Origin: an uncultured Collinsella sp.
GTDB taxonomy: Bacteria; Actinomycetota; Coriobacteriia; Coriobacteriales; Coriobacteriaceae
Assembly: GCA_900541725.1 (NCBI GenBank)
Contig: UQLB01000021.1
Location: 1 to 35,353 of the forward strand
Length of the DNA: 35,353 nt
Direction of reading: 5' to 3'
In this document: positions 14,882 to 22,490 of the stretch, in pieces
Position numbering within the stretch: position 1 is the stretch's first letter
Layout: each line of letters begins with the position of its first letter
Position numbers and translations under genes: made by a program
The notes under the pieces: generated by a model
Told to the model about the DNA's origin: nothing
Databases searched by the model: none
What the model saw: the letters and a program-made list of their open reading frames with translations, nothing else

Positions 14882-14928
14882 CTGCTCCGATGTTCGCGCG
14901 CCGCCCGGCGCCAAGGAGGGGAGGACCC

Positions 14929-16218
14929 ATGGCAAACGAGATCTGGACCATTAAGCGTTGTCTCGAGTGGACCAAGGAGTACCTGGCCGAGCGCGGCGAG
15001 GAGCATCCCCGTCTTTCTGCCGAATGGCTGCTGTGCGCCGCCACGGGTCTGGCGCGCATTGACTTATATATGCGCATGGACGAGGCGCTCGACGCCACGC
15101 AGCTCGAGACCATGCATGCGGCAGTGGTCCGTCGCGCCAAGGGCGAGCCGCTGCAGTACATCACCGGCAGCACGCAGTTCCGCATGATCGATGTCGCGTG
15201 CGCCCCCGGCGTGCTCATTCCGCGCCCCGAGACCGAGATGCTCGTCGAGGAAGTGCTGAATTATCTGGATACCGAGGTGCTGAGCCCCGAGGCCGCCGCC
15301 CGTCAGCGCGTGGAGTTGCCTTGGAATGATGAGGTCGAGCAGGCCCGCAAGGCCGAGGCGGCATTGGCCGACGAACGCGCAACCGCCGAGCGCCGTGCCG
15401 CCAATCTGACGGCTGCTGAAGAAGCGGCGCTGGGGAGCGACGTTCTGGGCAGCCGCGCCTATGCTGAGGAGTTGGCTGACCGCGAGGCCGAGGAGGCCGC
15501 CGCACAGGCGGCAGAAGCCGAGGCCGCGCAGTCCGCTGAGCCCGAGCTCGACGAATACGGCATCGTCATCGAGAGCGGCGACGCGTCTGAGGGCGCACCT
15601 CTTGCCTCCGACGCCGCCAGTGCCTCCGAGCAGGAGACCGTCGAGTCCGTCGAGCCCGCCCCGACGGAGCCCCGCATCGCCCGCGTCCTCGAGGTCGGCT
15701 GTGGCACGGGCTGCATCTCGCTTTCCCTTGCCTGGGAGCGCCGTGGCCACGTCACCTGCACTGCTACCGATATCGAACCGCGCGCCATCGACCTCGCCAC
15801 CAAAAACCGCGATGCGCTTGGCCTCACATCCGACGAGGTCACCTTTAGCCTCACCAATCTGGTGAGCTCCATCCCCCGCGAGGAGTGGGGCACCTTCGAC
15901 GTGCTCGTCTCCAATCCGCCCTACATCCCCACCGATGTCATGCGCTCGCTGCCGCACGAGGTCAAGGACTTTGAGCCCGACCTGGCGCTCGAGGGCGGTG
16001 CCGACGGCCTGGATATCTTCCGCCGCCTGCTCAACGCGGCCCCCTACATGTTGTGCGCCGGCGGCCTCTTTGCCTGCGAGCTCTACGAGGGCGCCCTCGA
16101 TGCCGCAGCCGAGCTCTGTCGCCAGGCGGGCCTTTCGGACGTGCGCATCGTCCGCGATCTTACCGATCGCCCCCGAATCGTCCGAGCCATCGTCACGGAG
16201 CCCAAACAGCGTCAGTAA
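14929..16218 (+). CDS. prmC: Release factor glutamine methyltransferase with a large interdomain insertion
   Basis: PrmC/HemK transfers methyl from S-adenosylmethionine to the GGQ glutamine of release factors. The start is set by AAGGAGGGGAGG before the ATG at 14929, giving 429 residues against about 280 usually. The N-terminal helical domain ends in ITGSTQFRM...VLIPRPETEMLVEEVL (79-110). The methyltransferase motif VLEVGCGTGCISLSLA starts at 253, and the catalytic NPPY is at 329-332. Between them lies an extra stretch of about 130 residues (118-248) rich in Ala and Glu (such as AEAEAAQSAEPELDEYG). It looks like a charged helical or disordered linker. Both catalytic parts appear intact. Confidence 0.92.
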   Translation: MANEIWTIKRCLEWTKEYLAERGEEHPRLSAEWLLCAATGLARIDLYMRMDEALDATQLETMHAAVVRRAKGEPLQYITGSTQFRMIDVACAPGVLIPRPETEMLVEEVLNYLDTEVLSPEAAARQRVELPWNDEVEQARKAEAALADERATAERRAANLTAAEEAALGSDVLGSRAYAEELADREAEEAAAQAAEAEAAQSAEPELDEYGIVIESGDASEGAPLASDAASASEQETVESVEPAPTEPRIARVLEVGCGTGCISLSLAWERRGHVTCTATDIEPRAIDLATKNRDALGLTSDEVTFSLTNLVSSIPREEWGTFDVLVSNPPYIPTDVMRSLPHEVKDFEPDLALEGGADGLDIFRRLLNAAPYMLCAGGLFACELYEGALDAAAELCRQAGLSDVRIVRDLTDRPRIVRAIVTEPKQRQ

Positions 16219-16240
16219 TATTTATTAACTGATTCATTTC

Positions 16241-16264
16241 TAATTATAAAGCAATTTATAATTA
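16241..16264. promoter_or_regulatory. Perfect AT-rich inverted repeat, probable operator
   Basis: Arms TAATTATAAA and TTTATAATTA are 10 bp each with a GCAA spacer. The site lies 35 bp before the HicB-like gene in a promoter-like AT-rich stretch. The downstream protein carries a DNA-binding-type C-terminus, so autoregulation at this site is plausible. Confidence 0.6.
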
Positions 16265-16298
16265 TCTCGGTTGGTAGCTGGTAGCCGAGGGGGTCATA

Positions 16299-16745
16299 AT
16301 GAAACAACGATTTACCTATGACTGCGTTCTCATAAAAGAAGACGACGGTTACTGTGCCAGCTTCCCGCAGGTCCCCGGGGCCTTTGCCGATGGCGATACG
16401 CGCGAAGAAGCAATAGCTCATGCTATCGAGGCGCTGATGGCGTTTTTGGCCGACGATCTTAACAATGGTCGGGCTCCGGCTGGGTACGAGCGTTCGGCCG
16501 AGGTCGTGGCCCTTTCAGTCGAAATCGACCACGAGGACGCTCGGGAAGCGGCGTGTCGAACGTTTAAGGACGCGGCGGCGGACCTCAGGGTTTCCGCACC
16601 GCGAATCACTGCGCTGGTCAAAGCCGGCAAACTCGATGTTGAGCTTGTCGACGGCCGTCGGATGATTACGATCGACAGCATCGAGCGTTACGCCGCTCAG
16701 GAACGCCATGCCGGCAGGCCAAAGAAGTTCGTCGCAGTCCAATAA
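16299..16745 (+). CDS. HicB-family antitoxin-like protein with DNA-binding C-terminus
   Basis: The 148-residue protein begins with the HicB fold: FTYDCVLIKEDDGYCASFPQVPGAFADGDTREEAIAHAIEAL, residues 5-46. In HicAB systems this domain binds and neutralises the HicA mRNA interferase. The C-terminal part (about 85-125) resembles a short helix-turn-helix of the excisionase type: SAPRITALVKAGKLDVELVDGRRMITIDSIERY. GAGGGGG precedes the ATG. No HicA-like gene (about 60-80 residues with a GSH motif) lies on either side. It is therefore an orphan antitoxin, a regulator, or a partner to the RelE-type toxin 110 bp downstream. Confidence 0.75.
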   Translation: MKQRFTYDCVLIKEDDGYCASFPQVPGAFADGDTREEAIAHAIEALMAFLADDLNNGRAPAGYERSAEVVALSVEIDHEDAREAACRTFKDAAADLRVSAPRITALVKAGKLDVELVDGRRMITIDSIERYAAQERHAGRPKKFVAVQ

Positions 16746-16812
16746 CCCCTCGTTGCCTACTGATCTCGGGCTTCACTTCTGCAAAAAAGACCCTTCGAGC
16801 CTATTTCCGCTC

Positions 16813-16840
16813 TTGCAATATACCGTAAAACTTCTACTAT
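16813..16840 (+). promoter_or_regulatory. Promoter of the toxin-antitoxin pair
   Basis: TTGCAA (16813-16818) and TACTAT (16835-16840) are spaced 16 bp. The transcript would begin about 8 bases before the AAGGAGA ribosome-binding site, a very short leader. Confidence 0.6.
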
Positions 16841-16854
16841 AGAAGGAGAAAGGT

Positions 16855-17250
16855 ATGTCAAATCAGCCGCATCGATACCGCATTGTGCTCGATTACATCG
16901 AGCCTTGGCTCGATGAGCAGGATGAGTCTACGTTGCGACAGATTTACGCAGACCTTTTGGTACTTGAGAAAGAAGGTCCTAGCCTTGGTCGTCCGCTGGT
17001 TGACCGCGTGAAGGGCTCGAAATTGCATCATTTAAAGGAACTAAGGGTGACGTCGTGCGGACCGTCGGTGATTCGTATCCTTTTTGCCTTTGACCCCAAA
17101 CGTCAGGCAGTGTTGCTGTTGGCGGGAGATAAGTCGCAGGCGGAGTCGTCGAAGGCAAAGTGGAACGGCTGGTATGCGATCAGCATTCCCAGGGCGGAAC
17201 AAATATACCGTCGCCATGTAAGGAGGCTCGATCAAGATGGAGCTGCATGA
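16855..17250 (+). CDS. RelE/HigB-type toxin of a type II toxin-antitoxin pair
   Basis: The 131-residue protein fits the phage-derived Gp49/HigB branch of the RelE superfamily, ribosome-dependent or free mRNA interferases. Visible blocks are GRPLVDRVKGSKLHHLKELRV, VIRILFAFDPKRQAVLLLAGDKS and GWYAISIPRAEQIYRRHV. The toxin gene comes first and overlaps the antitoxin gene by 14 bp, the HigBA-type order, so translation is coupled. A promoter and an AAGGAGA site lie directly upstream. Whether it is active is not known; all expected blocks are present and the frame is intact. Confidence 0.82.
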   Translation: MSNQPHRYRIVLDYIEPWLDEQDESTLRQIYADLLVLEKEGPSLGRPLVDRVKGSKLHHLKELRVTSCGPSVIRILFAFDPKRQAVLLLAGDKSQAESSKAKWNGWYAISIPRAEQIYRRHVRRLDQDGAA

Positions 17251-17539
17251 GTATATGGAATCACGCGGGATAGCGCGTGAATCTATTGCCGCCGAGCAGG
17301 AGAAAACTCGTGAACGTATCGAAGCCTATAAGCTCGCTCAAATTCGCAAACTAAAGGATCTGACGCAGGCCTCGGTGGCCCAGTCGATGGGTGTTTCTCA
17401 AAAACGCATATCGGAGCTCGAGCGCGGGGAGCTGGGATCAATGAGGCTCGACACGCTGAGCAGGTACGCAGAAAGTCTCGGCGGAAAGCTTGTCGCAAGC
17501 ATTGAGTTTCCCGATCGTACCGTTACGCTTGCTCGCTAA
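17237..17539 (+). CDS. XRE-family antitoxin
   Basis: This is a 100-residue protein with a Cro/C1-type helix-turn-helix: LTQASVAQSMGVSQKRISELERGE, about residues 43-66. It should bind the toxin encoded just upstream and repress their shared promoter. Such antitoxins lose control when degraded, freeing the toxin. A GGAGG-like site (AAGGAGG, 17220-17226) lies inside the end of the toxin gene. The pair and the HicB-like gene sit between prmC and tsaC, which are often adjacent in related genomes, so this looks like an inserted island. Confidence 0.85.
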   Translation: MELHEYMESRGIARESIAAEQEKTRERIEAYKLAQIRKLKDLTQASVAQSMGVSQKRISELERGELGSMRLDTLSRYAESLGGKLVASIEFPDRTVTLAR

Positions 17540-17686
17540 AAATCTGCAATAACCCCCTCACTTTCACCGACTACTAGAGCCGCTCACCAAACCAACATGC
17601 GCTCTGGGCAAATAGGCTGAACGTTTCGTGCGAGAATGCCCCTCAGTAAACAAACTTTCACCAGAGCGTAAGGGGCTGGCATACAC

Positions 17687-18430
17687 ATGCAGACGGTCTA
17701 TCGGGTATACGAGGGAACGCGCGAGCCGCATCGGCTCGCCGTCGAGCGCACGGCCGAGGTGCTCGGCCGCGGCGGCCTGGCCTTGATCCCGACCGAGACC
17801 GTCTACGGTGTCGCCGTGGCGGTCAACGCCTTCTCGGACGCCGTGCCCCAAGATACAAGCGAATTCCCATCGTGGCCGCGCGATCCGCAGGCTGTCGTCA
17901 ACGGTGCCGCGGTCCCTGCGCTCGGTACCGGCTACCGCCGCATCTTTACCCTCAAGCAGCGCAAGCTCACCCAAACGGTCGCCTGGCTGGTTGATAATGC
18001 CGAAGCACTCGACCGCTATGGCTTGGATATCCCCGAAGAGGCTCGCGTACTCGCGCGACGATGCTGGCCGGGAGCCCTGACTATCGTGGTCAAGGCGGCT
18101 CCCTGCGTGCCGACCTTTATGCGTGCTGCCGACGACACCGTGGCCCTGCGCGCTTCGGCCTCTCCCGTGGTCCAAGCGCTCATCCGCGCCTGCGGCAGTC
18201 CCCTTGCCTGCACGAGCGCCAACACACACGGCGCGCCCTCGCCGGCAAGCTTTGCCGCCGTCGAAGGTCGCATCCTGGAGGGGGTCGATGTTGCCGTCGA
18301 CGCCGGTGAGACCCCGTGTCGCGACGCCTCGACCATCGTGTCGTTCCAGCACGGCGGGCTCCAGATCCTGCGCCAAGGCGCACTTCCCGCATCAGAGATC
18401 GAACGGGTCCTGTCCGACCCGATGCAATAG
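17687..18430 (+). CDS. tsaC: L-threonylcarbamoyladenylate synthase (Sua5/YciO/YrdC family)
   Basis: The enzyme makes threonylcarbamoyl-AMP from threonine, bicarbonate and ATP, the first step of the tRNA t6A37 modification. Family blocks are GGLALIPTETVYGVAVAV, WPGALTIVVKA, VALRAS and PLACTSANTHGAPSPASF. Length is 247 residues, between the short TsaC (about 190) and full Sua5 (about 340). An insertion of about 30 residues (FSDAVPQDTSEFPSWPRDPQ and on) separates the first block from RIFTLKQRKLTQ, where the family normally has a lysine/arginine-rich loop soon after. The ATG follows AAGGGG at a rather long distance. YciO-type paralogues cannot be fully excluded, but this position next to prmC favours the tRNA-modification enzyme. 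Confidence 0.85.
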   Translation: MQTVYRVYEGTREPHRLAVERTAEVLGRGGLALIPTETVYGVAVAVNAFSDAVPQDTSEFPSWPRDPQAVVNGAAVPALGTGYRRIFTLKQRKLTQTVAWLVDNAEALDRYGLDIPEEARVLARRCWPGALTIVVKAAPCVPTFMRAADDTVALRASASPVVQALIRACGSPLACTSANTHGAPSPASFAAVEGRILEGVDVAVDAGETPCRDASTIVSFQHGGLQILRQGALPASEIERVLSDPMQ

Positions 18431-18443
18431 AAAGGTGTAAGCG

Positions 18444-19985
18444 ATGTCGTTGAATCTGGGCAGCCTGGGCATGGAAGATGCCTCGTTTAACTTTGGCGGT
18501 TCCTACATCATGGCGCTCGACTGCGGCACCACCTCGGTACTTGCGACCATCGTCGACGAGTACGGCTGCATCGTCGCGCAGGCACGTCGTAGCGTCAAAA
18601 CCAGCTTCCCGCGTCCCGGTTGGATAGAGCAAGACCCCATGGAGGTGCTTGCCAGCCAGATCGGCGTGATGATGGAGGTCCAGTTTAAGAGCGGCATCCA
18701 TTCTGACCGCATCGCCGCCATCGGTATCTCCAACCAGCGCGAGACCACGGTGGTGTGGGACCGCATAAGCGGCCAACCCATCTATAACGCCATCGTGTGG
18801 CAATGCCGTCGCACCGCACCTCTGATCGACGAGCTGGTCGAGCGGGGCGCAGAAGAGCTGGTGCGCTCCCGCACGGGACTCACGCTCGACCCGTATTTCT
18901 CGGCCTCCAAGGTGCAGTGGATTCTCGACAACGTCGACGGCGCACGCGAGAGCGCGGCGGCGGGCGACCTCATGTTTGGCACCATCGACACCTGGCTCAT
19001 CTACAACCTCACCGGCGGCCAGGTCTTTGCCACCGACTACACCAATGCCAGCCGCACGGCACTCTTTAATATCCATACGCTCGATTGGGACGACGACCTG
19101 CTGGCGCTCTTTGACGTTCCACGTTCCATGATGCCCGAGGTTCGCTGGAGCTCGGGCGACTACGGCCGCGTCGCGAGCGACATCATGACCAACATGCCGC
19201 CCATCATGGGCGTGGCGGGTGACCAACAGGCGTCGCTGTTCGGCCACTGCTGTTTCCGTCCCGGCCAGACCAAAAACACCTATGGCACGGGCTGCTTTAT
19301 GCTCATGAACACCGGCGACGAGATCGTCGAATCCAAGAATGGCCTGGTCTCCACCATCGGTATCGCTGCGGACGGCAAAGTCAGCTATGCGCTCGAGGGC
19401 TCTATTTTTGCCGCCGGCTCAACGATGAACTGGCTTCGCAACAACATGGGCATCATCTCGAGCGTGAGCGAGTCGGCACAACTCGCCGCTTCGATTAGCG
19501 ACAACGAGGGCTGCTACTTCGTTCCCGCCTTTGCGGGTTTGGGTGCTCCCTGGTGGGACCCGCATGCCCGCGGTATCGTGTGCGGTCTGACCGGCGCCTC
19601 GAGCCGTGCGACCATCGTACGTGCCGCCTGCGAATCCATGGCATATCAGAGCTACGACGTGCTGCGCGCCATGGAGCAGGACGTGGGGCTCTCGATCGAG
19701 CGCCTGTCTGTCGATGGCGGTGCCTCGCGCAACGAGTTCATCATGCAATTCCAGGCCGACCTGCTGGATATCCCCGTGCTGCAATGCGAGACGGTGGAGA
19801 CCACGGCAATCGGTGCCGCGTACTTGGCGGGTCTTGCCGTCGGCTATTGGGAAGACCTGGAAGAGCTGGAGCAAAATGCCCAGATCGTTAGGACCTTCCT
19901 TCCCCACATGTCCGCCGAGCGCCGCGAGCAAAACCTTGCGGGCTGGCGTGATGCAGTCAGGCGCTCGCTCAGCACCTCACAGTAG
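18444..19985 (+). CDS. glpK: Glycerol kinase
   Basis: This FGGY-family kinase phosphorylates glycerol to glycerol 3-phosphate in the cytoplasm. Diagnostic glycerol-contact blocks are present: NQRETTVVWD (Arg-Glu pair), DPYFSASKVQWIL (Tyr) and GVAGDQQASLFG (Asp). Phosphate-loop sequences ALDCGTTSV and YGTGCFMLMNTG are also visible. NIHTLDWDDDLL contains the histidine that PTS HPr phosphorylates in Firmicutes glycerol kinases, so PTS control is possible. The 513 residues include about 20 extra at the N-terminus before YIMALDCGTTS. The start at 18444 has AAAGG upstream and lies 13 bp after tsaC. The usual LDQGTTS is LDCGTTS here. No glycerol transporter gene is adjacent. Confidence 0.92.
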   Translation: MSLNLGSLGMEDASFNFGGSYIMALDCGTTSVLATIVDEYGCIVAQARRSVKTSFPRPGWIEQDPMEVLASQIGVMMEVQFKSGIHSDRIAAIGISNQRETTVVWDRISGQPIYNAIVWQCRRTAPLIDELVERGAEELVRSRTGLTLDPYFSASKVQWILDNVDGARESAAAGDLMFGTIDTWLIYNLTGGQVFATDYTNASRTALFNIHTLDWDDDLLALFDVPRSMMPEVRWSSGDYGRVASDIMTNMPPIMGVAGDQQASLFGHCCFRPGQTKNTYGTGCFMLMNTGDEIVESKNGLVSTIGIAADGKVSYALEGSIFAAGSTMNWLRNNMGIISSVSESAQLAASISDNEGCYFVPAFAGLGAPWWDPHARGIVCGLTGASSRATIVRAACESMAYQSYDVLRAMEQDVGLSIERLSVDGGASRNEFIMQFQADLLDIPVLQCETVETTAIGAAYLAGLAVGYWEDLEELEQNAQIVRTFLPHMSAERREQNLAGWRDAVRRSLSTSQ

Positions 19986-20108
19986 GGCTGCGATGGGCTG
20001 CTCGATACAACAAACCGCTAAACTAATGCATGGCGTGCGGCGGCAACATTGCTGCACGCCTTGTCAGCAAGGCCGTTTTGCGGCCGCAACGAAAGGGGCA
20101 ATCAATCC

Positions 20109-20756
20109 ATGACCGTCACCTACGATGCGTCCCGTGTGACGCTTGTCGATCACCCGCTCGTCCAGCACAAGCTGTCGATCCTGCGCGACAAAAACACCGG
20201 CACCAACCAGTTCCGTCAGCTCGTGCGCGAACTCGCACTTTTTGACGGCTACGAGGCCATGCGCGACCTGCCTATGGAAGACGTCGAGGTCGAGACCCCC
20301 ATCACTACCGCCACGTTCAAACAGCTCGCCGGCAAGAAACTCGCCATCGTGCCCATCCTGCGTGCGGGCCTTGGCATGGTCGACGGCATCCTCGACCTTG
20401 TGCCCTCCGCTCGCGTGGGCCACATCGGCATGGAGCGCGACGAGGTCACCCACGAGCCGCACGAGTATTACTGCAAGATGCCCAAGGATATCGACCAGCG
20501 CATCTGCCTGGTCGTCGACCCCATGCTCGCCACGGGCGGTTCGGCCGAGATGGCCATTAGCTACCTGCGCGAGCGCGGTGTCAAGGACATCCGCATGCTG
20601 TGCATCGTCGCGGCCCCCGAGGGCCTCAAGTCGCTGACTGAGAAGGACCCTGATGTGCATATCTATACCTGCGCCATCGACGACCATCTCAACGAGGCTG
20701 CCTACATCGTTCCCGGCCTGGGCGACGCCGGCGACCGCATCTACGGCACGCTGTAA
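20109..20756 (+). CDS. upp: Uracil phosphoribosyltransferase
   Basis: The enzyme salvages uracil with PRPP to give UMP. The PRPP loop VVDPMLATGGSA (about residues 136-147) and the family blocks PILRAGLGMVDGILDLVPSARVGHIGMERDE and YIVPGLGDAGDRIYGT are intact. The 215 residues compare with about 208 usually. The ATG at 20109 follows AAAGGGG at a slightly long distance; an upstream TTG at 20049 is less likely. The leader (20000-20100) can fold short GC hairpins (CCTTG-TCAG-CAAGG and GGCCG-TTTT-GCGGCC), but no known riboswitch was recognised. upp next to the atp operon is a common arrangement in Gram-positive bacteria. Confidence 0.94.
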   Translation: MTVTYDASRVTLVDHPLVQHKLSILRDKNTGTNQFRQLVRELALFDGYEAMRDLPMEDVEVETPITTATFKQLAGKKLAIVPILRAGLGMVDGILDLVPSARVGHIGMERDEVTHEPHEYYCKMPKDIDQRICLVVDPMLATGGSAEMAISYLRERGVKDIRMLCIVAAPEGLKSLTEKDPDVHIYTCAIDDHLNEAAYIVPGLGDAGDRIYGTL

Positions 20757-20812
20757 TCTCAGGGCCATACCGGCTAACGTCGAAAATACGAAGAAATGGT
20801 GCGCGCGGCGGA

Positions 20813-20854
20813 GCAAAAGACGTCCACGCGCACTCCTGTTAACGGACGTTTTGC
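20813..20854 (+). terminator. Possible terminator between upp and the atp operon
   Basis: GCAAAA-G-ACGTCC pairs with GGACGT-TTTGC around an 18-base loop with one bulge. The T-run is part of the stem, and the loop is long, so this call is tentative. Confidence 0.4.
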
Positions 20855-20948
20855 GCTGAGGGGTTCGAGAAAAACGTATTACCGTACCTGCGGCATAAAG
20901 AAGGTCTTAAGAAAACGAACAGGTGCGTATTAACCGATGCTTTTTCGG

Positions 20949-20976
20949 TTGTACTTTAGCGATTGGCTCGTACAAT
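20949..20976 (+). promoter_or_regulatory. Probable promoter of the ATP synthase operon
   Basis: TTGTAC (20949-20954) and TACAAT (20971-20976) are spaced 16 bp. An AACCGA/TCGGTT hairpin overlaps the -35 region. Transcription would start near 20983, which rules out the TTG at 20963 as the first codon of the next gene. Confidence 0.5.
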
Positions 20977-21037
20977 AGTCACCAATGTTTGGCGGGAACT
21001 GTTCTGTGAGGCGTTAAAAAGGAAAGTGAGGACGCCA

Positions 21038-21349
21038 GTGTTTCAGATAGCCGATCTGCTCGCTATCGTTGCAGGCGCCATCGCGGGCGCAATTGCCTTC
21101 CTTCCCTTTGTCTTTACGCTCAAGCCGGTTCTTGACGATAAGCAGAATGCGGACATGCTCAAGGGCATGGTGAGTCTGGCGGTCTCGGCAGTTGCCCTGC
21201 TCGTCTTTACCTTGGTTGTGTTTGCGTTGTTCGGAGAGGCATTTCGCATGTTCCTCCTGGGCGAGGCGATCGGCTTCGTGGCCTTTATGGCCGCCTGCAC
21301 GGTTCGCGTCGCCAAGGCGCTGCGAGATCCTCATGAGGTCGAAAGGTAA
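21038..21349 (+). CDS. Small membrane protein at the head of the atp operon (AtpI-like position)
   Basis: The roughly 103-residue protein has three hydrophobic segments: LLAIVAGAIAGAIAFLPFVF, VSLAVSAVALLVFTLVVFAL and LLGEAIGFVAFMAACTV. It lies 3 bp before atpB. In most bacteria this place is taken by AtpI, which helps assemble the c-ring; sequence similarity to AtpI is not clear here. The GTG at 21038 is preferred for its GTGAGGA site; GTG 21026 after AAAAGGA is an alternative. The longer frame from TTG 20963 begins upstream of the predicted transcript start. Confidence 0.6.
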   Translation: MFQIADLLAIVAGAIAGAIAFLPFVFTLKPVLDDKQNADMLKGMVSLAVSAVALLVFTLVVFALFGEAFRMFLLGEAIGFVAFMAACTVRVAKALRDPHEVER

Positions 21350-21352
21350 GTC

Positions 21353-22156
21353 GTGGAAATTTTTGAAAAGCTGCCTGATGAGATTAATCATCTGGTCAGC
21401 GAGTTCAGCTCCACCCCTGTCGTGGGCGATCTGAGCTGCGGCATCACGCAGTACTCGTTTTGGCTGATCGTCTCCACGATCGTGCTCCTGATCGTCCTGG
21501 CCGTGTTCAAGAAGAAGCAGACCCTGGTCCCCAAGGGCTTCTTCGTCAACGGTTTCGAGTACATCATCGAGTACGTCGAGAACGATATCGGCAAGGGCGT
21601 CGTGGGTGAGAACTGGAAGAAGCACTTCCCGTTCCTGTGCTCGCTTTTCCTGTTCATCCTGATCAATAACATGATCGGCCTGATCCCGGGAATGAAGCCC
21701 GGCACCGGTGCAATCGGCTCCACCGCCGCGCTCGCCATCTTCGCCTTCGTGTACTTCATCTACTACGGATGCAAGGCTCACGGCGTGATCGGCTACATCA
21801 AGAGCCTCGCCCCGCAGGGCGTGAGCTTCCCGATGAACGTGCTCGTGTGGGTCGTCGAGCTTTTCTCGACCTTCCTGCGCCTCATCACGCTCGCCGTCCG
21901 TCTGTTCTGCAACATGTTCGCAGGACACGTGGTCATGGGCTCGTTCGCCATCATGGCGAGCATGTTCATGCAGCCGTTGCTTCAGCAGGTTTCCGCGGCG
22001 CACGCCGTCGGCGCCCTGCCTTCGCTGGCCTGGCTTGCCATCCTCATCCTGATCTATGCGATCGAGCTTGTGGTCGGCGCCATCCAGGCTTACGTCTTCA
22101 CGGTCCTTACCGCCGTGTATGTCTCCGAGGCAGAGGAGGTCGCGGAGGAGGAGTAG
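21353..22156 (+). CDS. atpB: F1Fo ATP synthase subunit a
   Basis: Subunit a forms the two half-channels through which ions reach the c-ring. The essential arginine is in LAVRLFCNMFAGHVV (Arg183), where most relatives have Gly in place of the Cys. INNMIGLIPG and the C-terminal ELVVGAIQAYVFTVLTAVYV complete the family pattern. The GTG start at 21353 follows AAAGG, 3 bp after the small membrane protein. Length is 267 residues with at least five membrane helices. Confidence 0.95.
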   Translation: MEIFEKLPDEINHLVSEFSSTPVVGDLSCGITQYSFWLIVSTIVLLIVLAVFKKKQTLVPKGFFVNGFEYIIEYVENDIGKGVVGENWKKHFPFLCSLFLFILINNMIGLIPGMKPGTGAIGSTAALAIFAFVYFIYYGCKAHGVIGYIKSLAPQGVSFPMNVLVWVVELFSTFLRLITLAVRLFCNMFAGHVVMGSFAIMASMFMQPLLQQVSAAHAVGALPSLAWLAILILIYAIELVVGAIQAYVFTVLTAVYVSEAEEVAEEE

Positions 22157-22280
22157 TCTTCCGTTCGCGCCTTAAAGGTAAGGCAATTCGTTAAACCGCC
22201 GGTGCCCGTACCCATGGAGCCCGGCAGTTATAAAAAGGTTATCCTGCGTGAAATAAGACACGCACGACAAAGGAGGAATC

Positions 22281-22475
22281 GTGGGAGTTATCGGTTACGG
22301 TCTCGGTGTTATCGGCGCTGGTCTTGCTATCGGCCTGTCTGCTCTGGGTGCTACGGGTGCTATGGCCCGTCAGCCTGAGGTCCAGGGCCGCGTGTTCACC
22401 GTCTTCATCATGGGCTCCGCCTTCGGCGAGGCTCTGGCTCTGATCGGCTTCGTTGTCGCGCTGATCGTTAAATAG
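22281..22475 (+). CDS. atpE: F1Fo ATP synthase subunit c
   Basis: This is the ring-forming proteolipid of 64 residues: two helices joined by the polar loop ARQPEVQ. The ion-binding carboxylate is Glu50 in SAFGEALALIGF. The residues after it (Ala-Leu) lack the Ser/Thr and Tyr typical of sodium-binding rings, so proton coupling is inferred. The GTG start follows AGGAGG. A 124-bp gap to atpB holds GTTATAAAAAGGTTATCCT but no clear promoter pair. Confidence 0.95.
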   Translation: MGVIGYGLGVIGAGLAIGLSALGATGAMARQPEVQGRVFTVFIMGSAFGEALALIGFVVALIVK

Positions 22476-22490
22476 CACGGAGCGTCAAGT

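Noticed and set aside
20963..21037. Longer N-terminus for the AtpI-position protein
   Set aside because: The TTG start lies upstream of the predicted transcript start, has no ribosome-binding site and would add a non-hydrophobic tail.
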